Position numbers and translations under genes: made by a program
NCBI RefSeq assembly: GCF_000485595.1
Contig: NW_014577568.1
Coordinates: forward strand, 89,026 to 115,527
Reading direction: 5' to 3'
Origin: Priapulus caudatus
Taxonomy: Eukaryota; Priapulida; Priapulimorpha; Priapulimorphida; Priapulidae
DNA length: 26,502 nt
The notes under the pieces: model-generated
The model's input: the letters and a program-made list of their open reading frames with translations, nothing else
The model's database searches: none
What the model was told of the DNA's origin: nothing
Shown here: in pieces, positions 20,601-26,502 of the stretch
How positions within the stretch are numbered: the stretch's first letter is position 1
Layout of the letters: every line of letters begins with the position of its first letter

Positions 20601-21736
20601 AAAATTGAGTTTTGTGGAACCGGATCGACAGAATTGAATTTTGTGTTTACAAAATTGAGTTTTGTGGAACCGGATTGACAGAATTGAGTTTTGTGTTTAC
20701 AAAATTGAGTTTTGCGGTACAGGATTGACAGAATTGAGTTTTGTGTTCACAAAATTTAGTTTTGTGAGACAGAATTGAGTTTTGTTAGACAAAATTGAGC
20801 CCTGTCCTGTATGGCGCCCCGTAGCTTCCCTATGAGAAGCAGAACCTAACTAGCCAAAATAAATACGTATCGAGTAACACATCGGACCCTAACAAATTAC
20901 ATCTACGAGACCGCTTCAGAAGAAGTGACTACTCACGCGTGCCCATGCTTTGTCCATTTTACTACGCATATGTCCCACCGTAGAAGGGCACTCAACCTAT
21001 TAGTGTTAAAATGGCGCGTGCATTTTGTGGTAGATATTCCGTCTTCGTCGGAATAATATAAATAACAATGACAGAAATACAATGACCTTGTTCGCCCGGA
21101 GGGATTGCCAGGTAGCTTTTGACCAATCAGCTTTGCGATAGGGACGTTATAAAACGCTGCTTAAGCCCGGCGCACACGTGAGTTATTTTACTCAAGTAAA
21201 ATGACGCATGAGTCATTTTACTCACGTGTGCGGCGGATTTTCGTTGAGTAATTTGACGCATGCGTCATTTTACTTGAGTAAAATAACTCACGTGTGCGCC
21301 GGGCTTTAGTAACAACATGCCGCGACGTCGATAATTTGAGTTGCATGCGTAAAAAATACGCGTAATCTGCTGCAGCCTTAACGTGATCTAGCAACAATGA
21401 TTTAGCATTGATTTACTGTTTTTACTTTACTAATACCTACCACGTTTAGTAACTGATTTAGCGACGTTCTCATTCAATCATATATGGTTCGATTAAACAG
21501 ATATATATATATATATCGATTGCAGGAAATGTAAGCAGCTCGGTCGGCAGGCGTGGTTGGCGGCGGCCACTCTTGCTACTGAAGTCCTCATCGTAGTAAA
21601 GTTTGACTGGGAGACGTTTAGCCGGCCGCCGCCTGCACACATACAGTCGATCTGCTGGTCGGCATTCTTTCTGCTAGTCTCCTACACGGTCTGGCGCTTC
21701 TTCGTCAGCAGGGGGCGCGACAGCGCCGGTGACTAG
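4166..21736 (+). CDS. PTDSS2: Phosphatidylserine synthase 2-like gene, 5'-partial, 7 visible exons
   Basis: The product belongs to the PSS family, ER multi-pass membrane enzymes that swap the ethanolamine of phosphatidylethanolamine for L-serine. I assembled it from separate exons by matching the family order: luminal loop, an H-F-x-G-W-W-L-K segment, the signature [49 protein letters not shown] and a final VWRFF helix. The six exons from 5229 on join in phase and total 750 nt. The EHQLP form and AEVNTFY favour PTDSS2 over PTDSS1. The C-terminus ends about 15 residues after VWRFF, much shorter than the vertebrate tail. The N-terminal part was not found and should lie before the window. No AATAAA signal is obvious in the roughly 950 bases after the stop. 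Confidence 0.9.
4488..4660. repeat. (GT)n microsatellite
   Basis: Interrupted GT repeats with GC steps, in the intron between the PTDSS2 exons ending at 4308 and starting at 5229. Alternating purine-pyrimidine sequence of this kind can adopt Z-DNA. Open frames here are low-complexity Val/Cys. Confidence 0.97.
4681..4775. repeat. (TC)n microsatellite
   Basis: A CT/TC dinucleotide tract directly follows the GT tract. The rest of the intron, 4776-5228, shows no recognisable element. Confidence 0.95.
5229..5279 (+). CDS. PTDSS2: PTDSS2 exon, HFFGWWLK segment
   Basis: This 51-nt exon lies between a T-rich acceptor (TTGTTTTGCAG, ending 5228) and the donor AAG|GTAAAA (5280). It reads [17 protein letters not shown] in phase 0 at both ends. 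In PTDSS proteins this segment is the start of the membrane helix leading into the catalytic region, with the H-F-x-G-W motif conserved. It is too short to appear as an ORF and was found by family order. The next exon is more than 10 kb away. Confidence 0.9.
5280..5747. other. Intron sequence, nothing recognised
   Basis: Intron 5280-15468 begins here. The stretch is A/T-rich with a short A run (about 5663-5672). I see no gene or repeat before the left inverted repeat starts near 5748. Confidence 0.6.
5748..6370 (+). repeat. Left terminal inverted repeat of the long-TIR element
   Basis: This arm pairs with 9377-10013. It contains an internal duplication: TTAACTAATAGGCCTAGAATCAT near 5895 and TTAACTAATGAACCTAGAATCAT near 6188 each start a related block of roughly 170-190 bp. 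The span 6371-6662 inside the element is A/T-rich with no gene. Confidence 0.8.
6663..8783 (-). pseudogene. Decayed gene of an uncharacterised repeat-associated protein family
   Basis: Fragments of one protein run in order on the minus strand across several frames. The N-terminus (8783-8592) has HKSCYCTYT. Next (8632-7898) comes a Cys/His region with NCFFCNEKR and [11 protein letters not shown], which could bind zinc, then an alpha-helical region. After that come [19 protein letters not shown] and [13 protein letters not shown] (7916-7674), then [14 protein letters not shown] (about 7600). The end (7250-6663) has [27 protein letters not shown], a GSGL segment, TGRHREIG and GHHHY. Stops and frameshifts separate the pieces and the end looks truncated. 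I recall similar multi-copy proteins of unknown function in invertebrate and fish genomes. I see no DDE, RT or recombinase motif. Confidence 0.7.
8784..9376. other. Spacer inside the long-TIR element, with an 84-bp duplication
   Basis: I find no coding sequence. An imperfect tandem duplication of about 84 bp (about 8973-9056 and 9057-9140) is marked by TCATTGTTTTTCTTCTAAAAG and its variant. The rest runs to the right arm at 9377. Confidence 0.55.
9377..10013 (-). repeat. Right terminal inverted repeat of the long-TIR element
   Basis: Reverse complement of 5748-6370 with the same landmarks in mirrored order and the same internal duplication. The two arms differ by scattered substitutions and small indels, so the insertion is old. 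The stretch 10014-10280 beyond it shows nothing recognisable. Confidence 0.8.
10281..10862 (+). repeat. Left arm of the second inverted-repeat element, with sub-repeats
   Basis: After the unique outer end, the arm has about three sub-repeats 165-176 bp apart. They are marked by TTCAAAATGGCCGCCATGAAA (about 10436), TTCAAAATGGCTGCGCGTGAA (about 10601) and TTCAAACTGGCCGGCCTGAA (about 10777). The sub-repeats pair with those in the right arm. Confidence 0.75.
10917..11115. repeat. (GA)n-rich tract
   Basis: GAGA-rich purine tract with short TA and CAGA interruptions, at the left of the simple-repeat interior. Reading frames through it are Arg/Glu low complexity and not genes. Confidence 0.93.
11274..12235. 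repeat. About 960-bp polypyrimidine tract, (TC)n and (TCTCTG)n
   Basis: The tract is a nearly pure CT run, then a long stretch dominated by the hexamer TCTCTG with CCTCTGT variants, then mixed CT. The + strand is almost free of A, so all frames are open Ser/Leu/Val runs, including one of 372 codons. No codon pattern suggests a protein. Confidence 0.95.
12236..12452. repeat. (GT)n tract with GC steps
   Basis: Imperfect TG repeats with frequent TGCG steps follow the polypyrimidine tract. A further CT-rich tract lies at 12465-12580. Confidence 0.93.
12783..12912. repeat. (CA)n microsatellite
   Basis: CA and CATA repeats immediately left of the nested MITE-like element; a similar CA tract lies on its other side (13428-13555). 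Confidence 0.93.
12958..13385. mobile_element. MITE-like element, 428 bp, about 40-bp TIRs
   Basis: The left end GGGGCACAACGAGC leads into a poly-T run and TCGCCCGATCGCG. The right end is the reverse complement (CGATCGGGCGAAAAAAAA, then GCTCGTGTCCCC). Similarity continues with small differences through a TTAAAATCG motif. The interior is GC-rich, CpG-rich and non-coding. It has no gene and no clear target duplication, so it would be non-autonomous. Its base composition differs sharply from the CA tracts on both sides. Confidence 0.75.
13428..13555. repeat. (CA)n microsatellite
   Basis: CA repeats with short interruptions to the right of the nested MITE-like element. The two CA tracts flank the element, so it may have inserted into one CA-rich tract. 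Confidence 0.93.
13556..13984. other. C-rich non-coding stretch with an internal duplication
   Basis: A pyrimidine-rich stretch in which GAACTC(T/C)TCACCCT and C(C/A)CGGCATTC recur about 80 bp apart (near 13697 and 13770). I see no credible gene. Confidence 0.5.
13985..14233. repeat. (GA)n tract
   Basis: Purine-rich GAGA repeats with GATA interruptions. Confidence 0.95.
14265..14742. repeat. About 480-bp (GT)n tract
   Basis: Long interrupted TG repeat with TGCG steps. Frames on both strands are open (Val/Cys or Thr/His), including one of 319 codons that spans the adjacent GA tract. These are repeat artefacts. Confidence 0.96.
14873..15387 (-). repeat. Right arm of the second inverted-repeat element
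   Basis: Inverted counterpart of 10281-10862. Three sub-repeats about 161 bp apart are marked by GGCGGCCATTTTTAAAAT (about 14909), GGTGGCCATTTTGAAAAT (about 15070) and GGCGGCCATTTTGAAAAT (about 15231). The arm then runs into TTGATGCTTTTATCAAAAAG and the outer end. Confidence 0.75.
15469..15582 (+). CDS. PTDSS2: PTDSS2 exon, [14 protein letters not shown] signature
   Basis: The exon starts after TTTATTTCGCAG (ending 15468) and ends at CAT|GTTAGT (15583). Its 38 codons begin [10 protein letters not shown] and end [15 protein letters not shown]. This is the most conserved block of the family: a membrane helix ([18 protein letters not shown]) followed by the acidic/tryptophan signature. The EYALEHQLP form is typical of PTDSS2 rather than PTDSS1. 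The reading frame stays open past the donor for about 10 codons, but that extension does not resemble the family, while the next exon does. Both phases are 0. Confidence 0.95.
15583..16363. other. PTDSS2 intron, no inserted repeat seen
   Basis: Ordinary intron sequence. The only structure I note is a short hairpin-forming pair, GTCGGCAT (15743-15750) and ATGCCGAC (15767-15774). Confidence 0.65.
16364..16476 (+). CDS. PTDSS2: PTDSS2 exon, [14 protein letters not shown] segment
   Basis: After the acceptor TACATTGTAG (ending 16363) the exon reads [20 protein letters not shown] and continues to [10 protein letters not shown]. It follows WWDH directly in the family, so the splice is well supported. 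It ends with AG and two bases of a codon (phase 2) at the donor AAAG|GTACAA (16477). This donor is weak: positions +4 to +6 are CAA. A long array of stronger donor-like sequences starts about 20 bp further on. The exon has no usable ORF start and is easily missed. Confidence 0.92.
16495..19185 (+). repeat. 19-bp minisatellite, about 140 units, each carrying CAG|GTAAGC
   Basis: The unit CTGTATGCAGGTAAGCACG recurs across 2.7 kb, filling most of the intron. The main variants differ at one place: TATGCA, TACACA or TACGCA. All keep CAGGTAAGC, which matches eight of nine bases of the consensus donor CAG|GTAAGT. Several parts (for example 16730-17050, 17540-17760, 18360-18760) have one-base insertions that look like sequencing noise. 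On the minus strand no frame of the unit contains a stop, so open frames up to 478 codons appear. These are repeat artefacts with a 19-residue period. Confidence 0.96.
19322..19436 (+). CDS. PTDSS2: PTDSS2 exon, SLRRWLA segment
   Basis: The exon starts after TTGTTGTACAG (ending 19321) and its first base completes the AG from the previous exon (Arg). It reads through [16 protein letters not shown] to [15 protein letters not shown] and ends at ATG|GTAACG (19437) in phase 0. FSPY, the F-D-x-R-P stretch and SLRRWLA align with the family just before a membrane helix. A second acceptor, TTGTAG|G (19339/19340), keeps the same phase and would remove six residues. I prefer the first because it brings the segment nearer the usual length. 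Confidence 0.88.
19437..19853. other. PTDSS2 intron with TTA- and TGCG-rich stretches
   Basis: Short A/T-rich run of TTATT units (about 19600-19660) and a TGCGTG-rich stretch (about 19725-19765). No gene. Confidence 0.6.
19854..19999 (+). CDS. PTDSS2: PTDSS2 exon, AEVNTFYL segment
   Basis: The exon is bounded by TATTCCTTAACAG (ending 19853) and CC|GTGAGT (20000). It reads [18 protein letters not shown], continues through a second hydrophobic helix ([14 protein letters not shown]), and ends [12 protein letters not shown] with the last codon split after CC (phase 2). AE(L/V)NTFYL and the DDP end are strong PTDSS2 landmarks. The joined frame [15 protein letters not shown] across the previous intron is continuous with the family. 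Confidence 0.94.
20228..20335. repeat. (TC)n-rich tract in the last PTDSS2 intron
   Basis: CT repeats with TTTC interruptions. The rest of 20000-20227 shows nothing recognisable. Confidence 0.9.
20407..20824. mobile_element. MITE-like element built of palindromic sub-repeats
   Basis: The ends are inverted: CTACGGGGCGCCATGTAGGA on the left, and TCCTGTATGGCGCCCCGTAG on the right. Between them, ACAAAATTGAGTTTTGTG-type blocks recur in both orientations, with GGAACCGGAT(T/C)GACAGAATTGA links about 55-60 bp apart. The interior is thus a nested set of palindromes. There is no coding sequence, so the element is non-autonomous. Flanks GCTCC and GCTTC may be a degraded target duplication. Confidence 0.8.
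21164..21305. mobile_element. 142-bp foldback MITE with TTA target duplication
   Basis: The ends AGCCCGGCGCACACGTGAGT and their reverse complement match perfectly over 47 bp (21164-21210 against 21259-21305). Smaller GCACACGTGAGT/ACTCACGTGTGC palindromes nest inside. TTA flanks both sides (21161-21163, 21306-21308). A three-base TTA/TAA duplication is characteristic of PIF/Harbinger elements, so this is probably a Harbinger-mobilised MITE. The assignment is inferred from ends and duplication alone. Confidence 0.82.
21526..21736 (+). CDS. PTDSS2: PTDSS2 terminal exon
   Basis: The exon starts after a TATATATCGATTGCAG acceptor (ending 21525); its first G completes the Pro codon of DDP. It reads [20 protein letters not shown], then [11 protein letters not shown], then a last hydrophobic helix ([18 protein letters not shown]), and stops with TAG at 21734-21736 after SRGRDSAGD. 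The LGxQAWL, LIVVK(Y/F)D and VWRFF landmarks are those of PTDSS2. Only about ten residues follow the last helix, against several dozen in vertebrates. There is no internal Met, so ATG-based ORF searches miss this exon. Confidence 0.94.
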
Positions 21737-22710
21737 TAAGCGCGCGACGGCTGAGACGTCGGTAGATGGCGCTAATCGCGTTTGAGCATTCCAAGTACGA
21801 ATGATGTTCGAACAATATGGTATTGTTATTTTTTAAAGTAAGCATAGCAGTCGCGTTGACTTGCTACATAAAATGGTTGTGAAAATATTGTAATGTCACC
21901 ATTGTTATTACGCTCACTCTCACATACACAAATTTAAATTTTATTCACCAATATTAGGAAATTCGTTTTCTGTGCTTTCTGCCTTGTCTTTTATTAGCAA
22001 GTAAAAGTATGTTATATGACGATTTTAAAGAACAATGTCCGTATATTAGTTACTCGTTAACATCGTGTTTACATAACTTGTTTTCCGATACTTCGCATGC
22101 ACACGCTTACATTTCTCATAAAATACCCCGATATAAAATTACTCATCGTAACAGAAGTGAGATTATGGTTAGGGTTAACTAATCACATATCGCGATGAGT
22201 TGGGACCCAGTCTCAATATCCCTCTTTGTAAAAGAAAATCTGCGTGTATATACTGTGCGTCTATGAGCTTGTTATTCAGAGTGAGTGTGCCATTCACAAA
22301 TAACTGTAACCAGAATTGTACCAAATTATACTTTATCAAGTAATCACTCAGATTTCCACAATCAGGGCCGGGATTCGAAATTAACTTCTATCGTAGTTTA
22401 CGAGTAATTCGTGCTAATGTAGTGGGATTTCGCAAGATAACGTTTCATAAAATAATTACTGTGTTGCATCGGTGGTTGGACGCGCAATTCTTCAAATTTT
22501 GCCAACAGTGTGGTTGTGCCAACTTGACCAAATAGCTGTTTTCGGCGTGTGCAATAGCTCATTTGTTTTTTTGTTTACGTATTTTAGTAATGCTAAAACA
22601 AGTTACCATGGTATATGTCAATTGTATTACCCATAGGCATAGATATAGCACTAAATAGGAAAAAACAATACAAGCTCGGTAAGTTATTAGTAGCACGTTA
22701 TAGTGTTGCC
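21737..22710. other. PTDSS2 3' flank, probable 3' UTR
   Basis: No gene or repeat seen. I find no AATAAA here; weak variants such as CATAAA (about 21867) or TATAAA (about 22133) might serve for polyadenylation. The 3' end cannot be placed from sequence alone. Confidence 0.45.
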
Positions 22711-23095
22711 GGCGTTATATTTGTATGACGGGGGCCTAAGGCCACCTATATGGAATTGTAATAATAGAATAGTCTATGATGGGGCCCAAGGCCACATATA
22801 TAGTATTTGTATGACGGGAGCCTAAGGACACCTATATAGAATTGTAATAATAGTGTATGCTGGGGGCCCAAGGCCACATATATAGTATTTGTATGACGGG
22901 GGCCTAAGGCCCCCTATATAGTATTGTAATAATAGAATAGTTTATGATGGGGCCCAAGGCCACAGTATTGTTTATGACGGTGACCTAATGCCATCTATAT
23001 AGTATTGTAGTATAGTGTATGCTGGCGGCCCACCAAGGCCCCATATATTGTATTGTGTATAAAGGTGGCCTAAGGCCTCCTATATAGTAGTGTGT
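22711..23095. repeat. 84-bp tandem repeat, about 4.5 units, bipartite
   Basis: Each unit of about 82-86 bp has two related halves: one with GACGGGGGCCTAAGGCC (22727, about 22813, 22896, 22978) and one with GGGGCCCAAGGCCACA (about 22780, 22862, 22948). TATATAG and TATTGTAATAATAG spacers separate them. The halves look like diverged copies of a roughly 42-bp ancestor. Confidence 0.88.
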
Positions 23096-23237
23096 GGTAA
23101 GCCTTGGTTGTAAGCTATACCGCCTCCAGCAAAGAAAGGTAGGCTGCATCACTTGCACAGTGTATTATTGCGCCAGCCGGGCCCTAGGCCCCCGGTGGCT
23201 TAATGCAACACTTGGATGTGGATATCTGTCGCCTGCA

Positions 23238-24845
23238 TGCGCAGCGGGGACCTTACATGCAAGGTCTTCCTCCTATTTCTTAAATAATGTCTACTGATGG
23301 AATGTTATCATATAAATCTATGCTACGATAACTCCTCTTCATTTTAAATGCATAATCTTTGCAAAATTAGATTTCTCTCGAGAGATATTGCGCATGCGCG
23401 CGCACCGTGTTAGGCGTGCAGTGCCGTCTGAGGCAAACTTTATAATATAGCTTGCTGCGGGGGAGAGGGAATAGGAGACTGAGGAAAGGAGGCAGGGAAG
23501 ATAGCTGGGGGCGGTAGAAGAACAAGGAGGCCGAGCAAGGGACAGCGGAGTCAAGGGAAAGGACGCGAGGGCATAAAGTAGGTGTTTTGTACCCTACATG
23601 CTAGGGCGCTCTCCTAATTATAAACACAGGTCTACTGATAAAAGTTTATTAGGGAAATATATGCGGAAATATCCCCTAACAATTTTAAATGCATATTCAT
23701 CACAAAATATAATTCCTCTGGTGAGATATTGCGCCTGCGCTAACACACTAACGTAGCCAGATTGTTTACTGGCTGGTATATACGCAACCGGGAGCTTCCA
23801 TGCAAGATCTTCCTTCTATTTCATAAATGATGTCTACTGATAGAATGTTATCATGTAAATCTATGCTAGGATAACTCCTCTTTATTTTAAATGCATAATC
23901 TTTACAAAAATATAATTTCTCTCGGGAGATATTGCGCATGCGCGCGCACCGTGTTAGGCGTGCAGTGCCGTCTGAGGCAAACTTCATAATATAGCTTGCT
24001 GCGGGGGAGAGAGGATGAGAGACTGAGGAAAAGCGGCAGGGAAGACAGCCGAGGGGCGGTGGAAGAAGAAGGCTGAACGTGCGACAATGAAGACAAAGGA
24101 AAGGGCGGGCAGGGATGAAGTAGTAGTTTTGCACCCGACTGGCTAGGGCGCTCTCCTAATTATAAACACAGGTGTACTGATATAAATTTATTACAGAAAT
24201 CTATGCTGAGATACTTCCTGTGCATATTAAATGCATTTTAAGCACAAAATATAACTCCTCTGGTGAGATAGTGTGCATGCGCTAAAACGGTAATGTAGCC
24301 AGATTGTGTACTGACTGGTTTATGCAGCGAAGACCTTACATGCAAGGTCTGCTTCCTATTTCATAAGTGAGATTTACTGATGGAATATTATTGTAGAATT
24401 CTATGCTGGGATAATCCCTCTTCATTTTAAATTCATAATTTTGGCAAATTCTTTTTCTTCTTAGAAGATATTGCTCATGCGCGAGCACCGTTTCAAACGT
24501 GCAGTACCGACTAATAAAGGTACGTAATATAGCTGGATGCGGGAAAGAGATGAGAGACTGAGGGAAGGTGGCAGGAAAGACAGCATGTGGGTGGTGGAAG
24601 AAGGAGGCTGAGCGTGCGACAAGGGCAACAAGGAGAAGAGCGGGCGGGGATGAAGTAGTAGTTTTGTACACTATTGGCTAGGGCGCTCTCCTAATTATAA
24701 ACACAGGTCTACTGATCAGAATTTATGACAGAACCTGACCATATTAAATGCATTTTTAGCACAAAATATAACTCCCCTCGTGAGATATTGCGCATGCGCT
24801 AAAACAATAACGTAGCCAGATTGTGTACTGACTGGTTTATGCAGC
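23238..24845. repeat. 540-bp tandem repeat, three units
   Basis: CCATGCAAG/ACATGCAAGGTCT marks unit starts near 23252, 23798 and 24336, and GGGCGCTCTCCTAATTATAA recurs near 23606, 24146 and 24683. Each unit has two related parts, each with TCTACTGAT, TTTTAAATGCAT and GAGATATTGCGC(A/C)TGCGC, so it is a higher-order repeat. Minus-strand frames of up to 122 codons recur in the units but decay independently. I do not call them genes. Confidence 0.88.
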
Positions 24846-25125
24846 TGTAACGTTCGTCGCGTTGTTTGTCAGAATATTGGCCGTAATCCTGGTCACACGC
24901 TAATGTAACGTTTCTCCGTGTAGTACGTGATTGACCTTCGTCACGGCTCACCAGTGTGACGTCTCTTCTGTTTTTGTGATCGTATAGTACCTTGTTGCGT
25001 TGTGTTTCTTAACCGACCGGCGGCTGTTGTCTGCGACCGTCGCCGGCGTTTCGGCAGGCTTGCGGAGTGCTTGAGTGTGTGTGAGTGTAGCTCTAGAACT
25101 ATAGCCCTCCGTTCCGACGCAGGGG
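24846..25125. other. Unassigned stretch beside the gypsy fragment
   Basis: This lies between the 540-bp repeat and the break in the reverse transcriptase. On the minus strand it has TGGTGAGCCGTGACG (about 24940-24955), which faintly recalls the sequence after a retroelement LTR, but I cannot define an LTR. Nothing else recognised. Confidence 0.4.
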
Positions 25126-26355
25126 AATGTCTGGCAGAAGATGATCACATCGTCCAAGTACACCAGGCACTCCTTCCACTGAAAGCCACGCAGGACTAGC
25201 TCCATTAACCTCTCGAGGGTCGCGGGACTGTTTGATAATCGCATGACCTTGAAGTCAAATTAGCACTCTCTCGTGCCAAATGCGGTCTTCGGTGCATCTT
25301 GCGGATCCATTTCGACCTGCCAATACCTGCTCGTCAAGTCCAGGGTCGAGAACCACTGGGCCCCGCAAGGGAGTCCAGTGTATCATCGATTCGAAGCAGT
25401 GGATATGCGTACTTTCGGGTGACGTCATTCAGACGTCTGTATTCGACGCAGAAGCGGGTATACTTCCGTCCTTCTTGGTCACCAAGACAACAGGAGAGGC
25501 CCAAGGGCTGCTGCTGGGACGAATCATGCCGTCTCGTAGCATCTTGCCTACTTCTGTATTAATAACCTCTTGCTTTGCCAGAGCACACCTCATTGGAGCC
25601 TGTTTGATAGGAGGATGGTCTCCGGTGTCAATCCGATGCCTCACGAGACTGGTGTGGCCTAGTCCCTCACCAGGGGCTGTAAACAGATGTGCATAGGTCT
25701 GTAGTATCTCGGCCCCGTCGTACTTCTGGTCCCTGGTTGTCACCTCATACACCCCTTCCATAATGCGACAGAGATAATCAGGAAGGTTCGTTTGGCTGGT
25801 TTCTAGTTTGGCAGGAGCGGGTTTGCCTACAGCTGCCAAAGCCACCTGGACTGCCGGTTCCAGCCAGGCGATCTCCTCGCTGGGTTGATAACCAGCGCCG
25901 AGTCCTCTGAATTGACAATGGTCAGAGGAGTTCCCGGTAAATTCAGCCATAATCGCACCTCCGTGGGTGGCTGGAATTACTGTGCGATACGCTGCTCGCA
26001 GTACACGCCTCCAAAGCCCAGGTTTTGCGTGTAGCACATGCAGGACTCCATCAAGGGTTAAATGTCATCTGCCAACGTCTATCTGGCAGTCATGCTTCTT
26101 CAGAAAGTTGAGGCCCAGTAATCCACCACGAAGACTTGTTTCCACGACTAGAAGCTCATGAGTATATTGACGCCCATGGATAGTCAGATTTGTACGTAGT
26201 CCCCCCACTGCAGGGATGTCATTTCCCTGCGCATCTACTAGCCTCGACGTTGCCTCCTCCTGGTCGAAATGGCCCAGAGCCAATGCCAAGTATGACATTT
26301 GGTCCAATAATGACAATTCTGCGCCAGTATCAACGGTGAAATCAACAATCACCTC
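25126..26355 (-). pseudogene. Ty3/gypsy-type pol fragment (protease and partial reverse transcriptase)
   Basis: Read on the minus strand, a retropepsin-like domain comes first (26352-26065), with VDTGAELSLL as the catalytic Asp motif and GLLGLNFL near its end. A linker and the RT fingers follow (26037-25429), with KQAPMR and SSPWASPVVLVTKKDGS. RT motifs continue out of frame: RFCVEYRRLNDVT (about 25460-25420), a region around YWQVEMDPQD, SPATLERLMELVLRG and the catalytic YLDD (about 25150). At least one frameshift near 25450, another before 25350 and a TAA at 25260-25262 break it. RNase H and integrase are missing, so it is inactive. Confidence 0.88.
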
Positions 26356-26362
26356 CTCCCCC

Positions 26363-26502
26363 TCAACGCTCTAATGTGACTGCACTACCTCCTCCCCCTC
26401 AACGCTCTAATGTGACTGCACTACCTCCTTCCCCTCAACACTCTAATGTGACTGCACTACCTCCTTCCCCTCAACACTCTAATGTGACTGCACTACCTCC
26501 TT
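26363..26502. repeat. 36-bp minisatellite running off the window
   Basis: TCAACGCTCTAATGTGACTG starts at 26363, 26399, 26435 and again near 26471, an exact 36-bp period with few substitutions. The array adjoins the 5' end of the protease reading frame. In that frame each unit has a TAG, so the array is not translated through. Confidence 0.93.

Noticed and set aside
23766-24134. 122-codon minus frame repeated in the 540-bp units
   Set aside because: Related frames occur in each unit but are not kept in frame between units and show no known domain.

Overview
The window is eukaryotic and metazoan, most likely from a marine invertebrate; I cannot fix the phylum. The evidence is a spliced gene with GT-AG introns, long stretches of simple repeats, tRNA-derived and inverted-repeat elements, and a Ty3/gypsy fragment. 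Two N bases (1469, 2973) and runs of single-base insertions in some stretches suggest partly unpolished assembly.

The one host gene I can support is phosphatidylserine synthase 2 (PTDSS2-like), on the + strand. I rebuilt it from exons that mostly lack a start codon and so are easy to miss: 4166-4308 (carries several indels), 5229-5279, 15469-15582, 16364-16476, 19322-19436, 19854-19999 and 21526-21736 (stop TAG 21734-21736). The last six are phase-compatible at every junction and sum to 750 nt (249 codons plus stop). The N-terminal exons are not visible and probably lie before the window.

Layout: 1-4165 is upstream intron or flank, with microsatellites, a 22-bp minisatellite, a 36-bp perfect palindrome bounded by 7-bp direct repeats, and two copies of a composite repeat holding a tRNA-like segment and a CATCC/CATGC satellite. 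The 10.2-kb intron 5280-15468 carries two inverted-repeat elements. The first (5748-10013) has about 630-bp terminal inverted repeats around a decayed minus-strand gene of an uncharacterised multi-copy protein family. The second (10281-15387) has inverted repeats enclosing about 4 kb of GA/TC/GT/CA simple sequence plus a nested MITE-like element. The intron 16477-19321 is almost wholly a 19-bp minisatellite of about 140 units. Nearly every intact unit contains CAG|GTAAGC, a near-consensus 5' splice site in the sense orientation. The last intron (20000-21525) holds two MITE-like elements. Downstream of the gene come an 84-bp tandem repeat (22711-23095), a 540-bp tandem repeat with NRF-1-like palindromes (23238-24845), and a decayed Ty3/gypsy pol fragment on the minus strand (25126-26355) ending in a 36-bp minisatellite.

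PTDSS2 would make phosphatidylserine from phosphatidylethanolamine by base exchange in the ER. Everything else appears to be repeat material in or beside its introns. The most notable signals are the donor-site minisatellite and the long-inverted-repeat element carrying a gene with no recognisable transposase.
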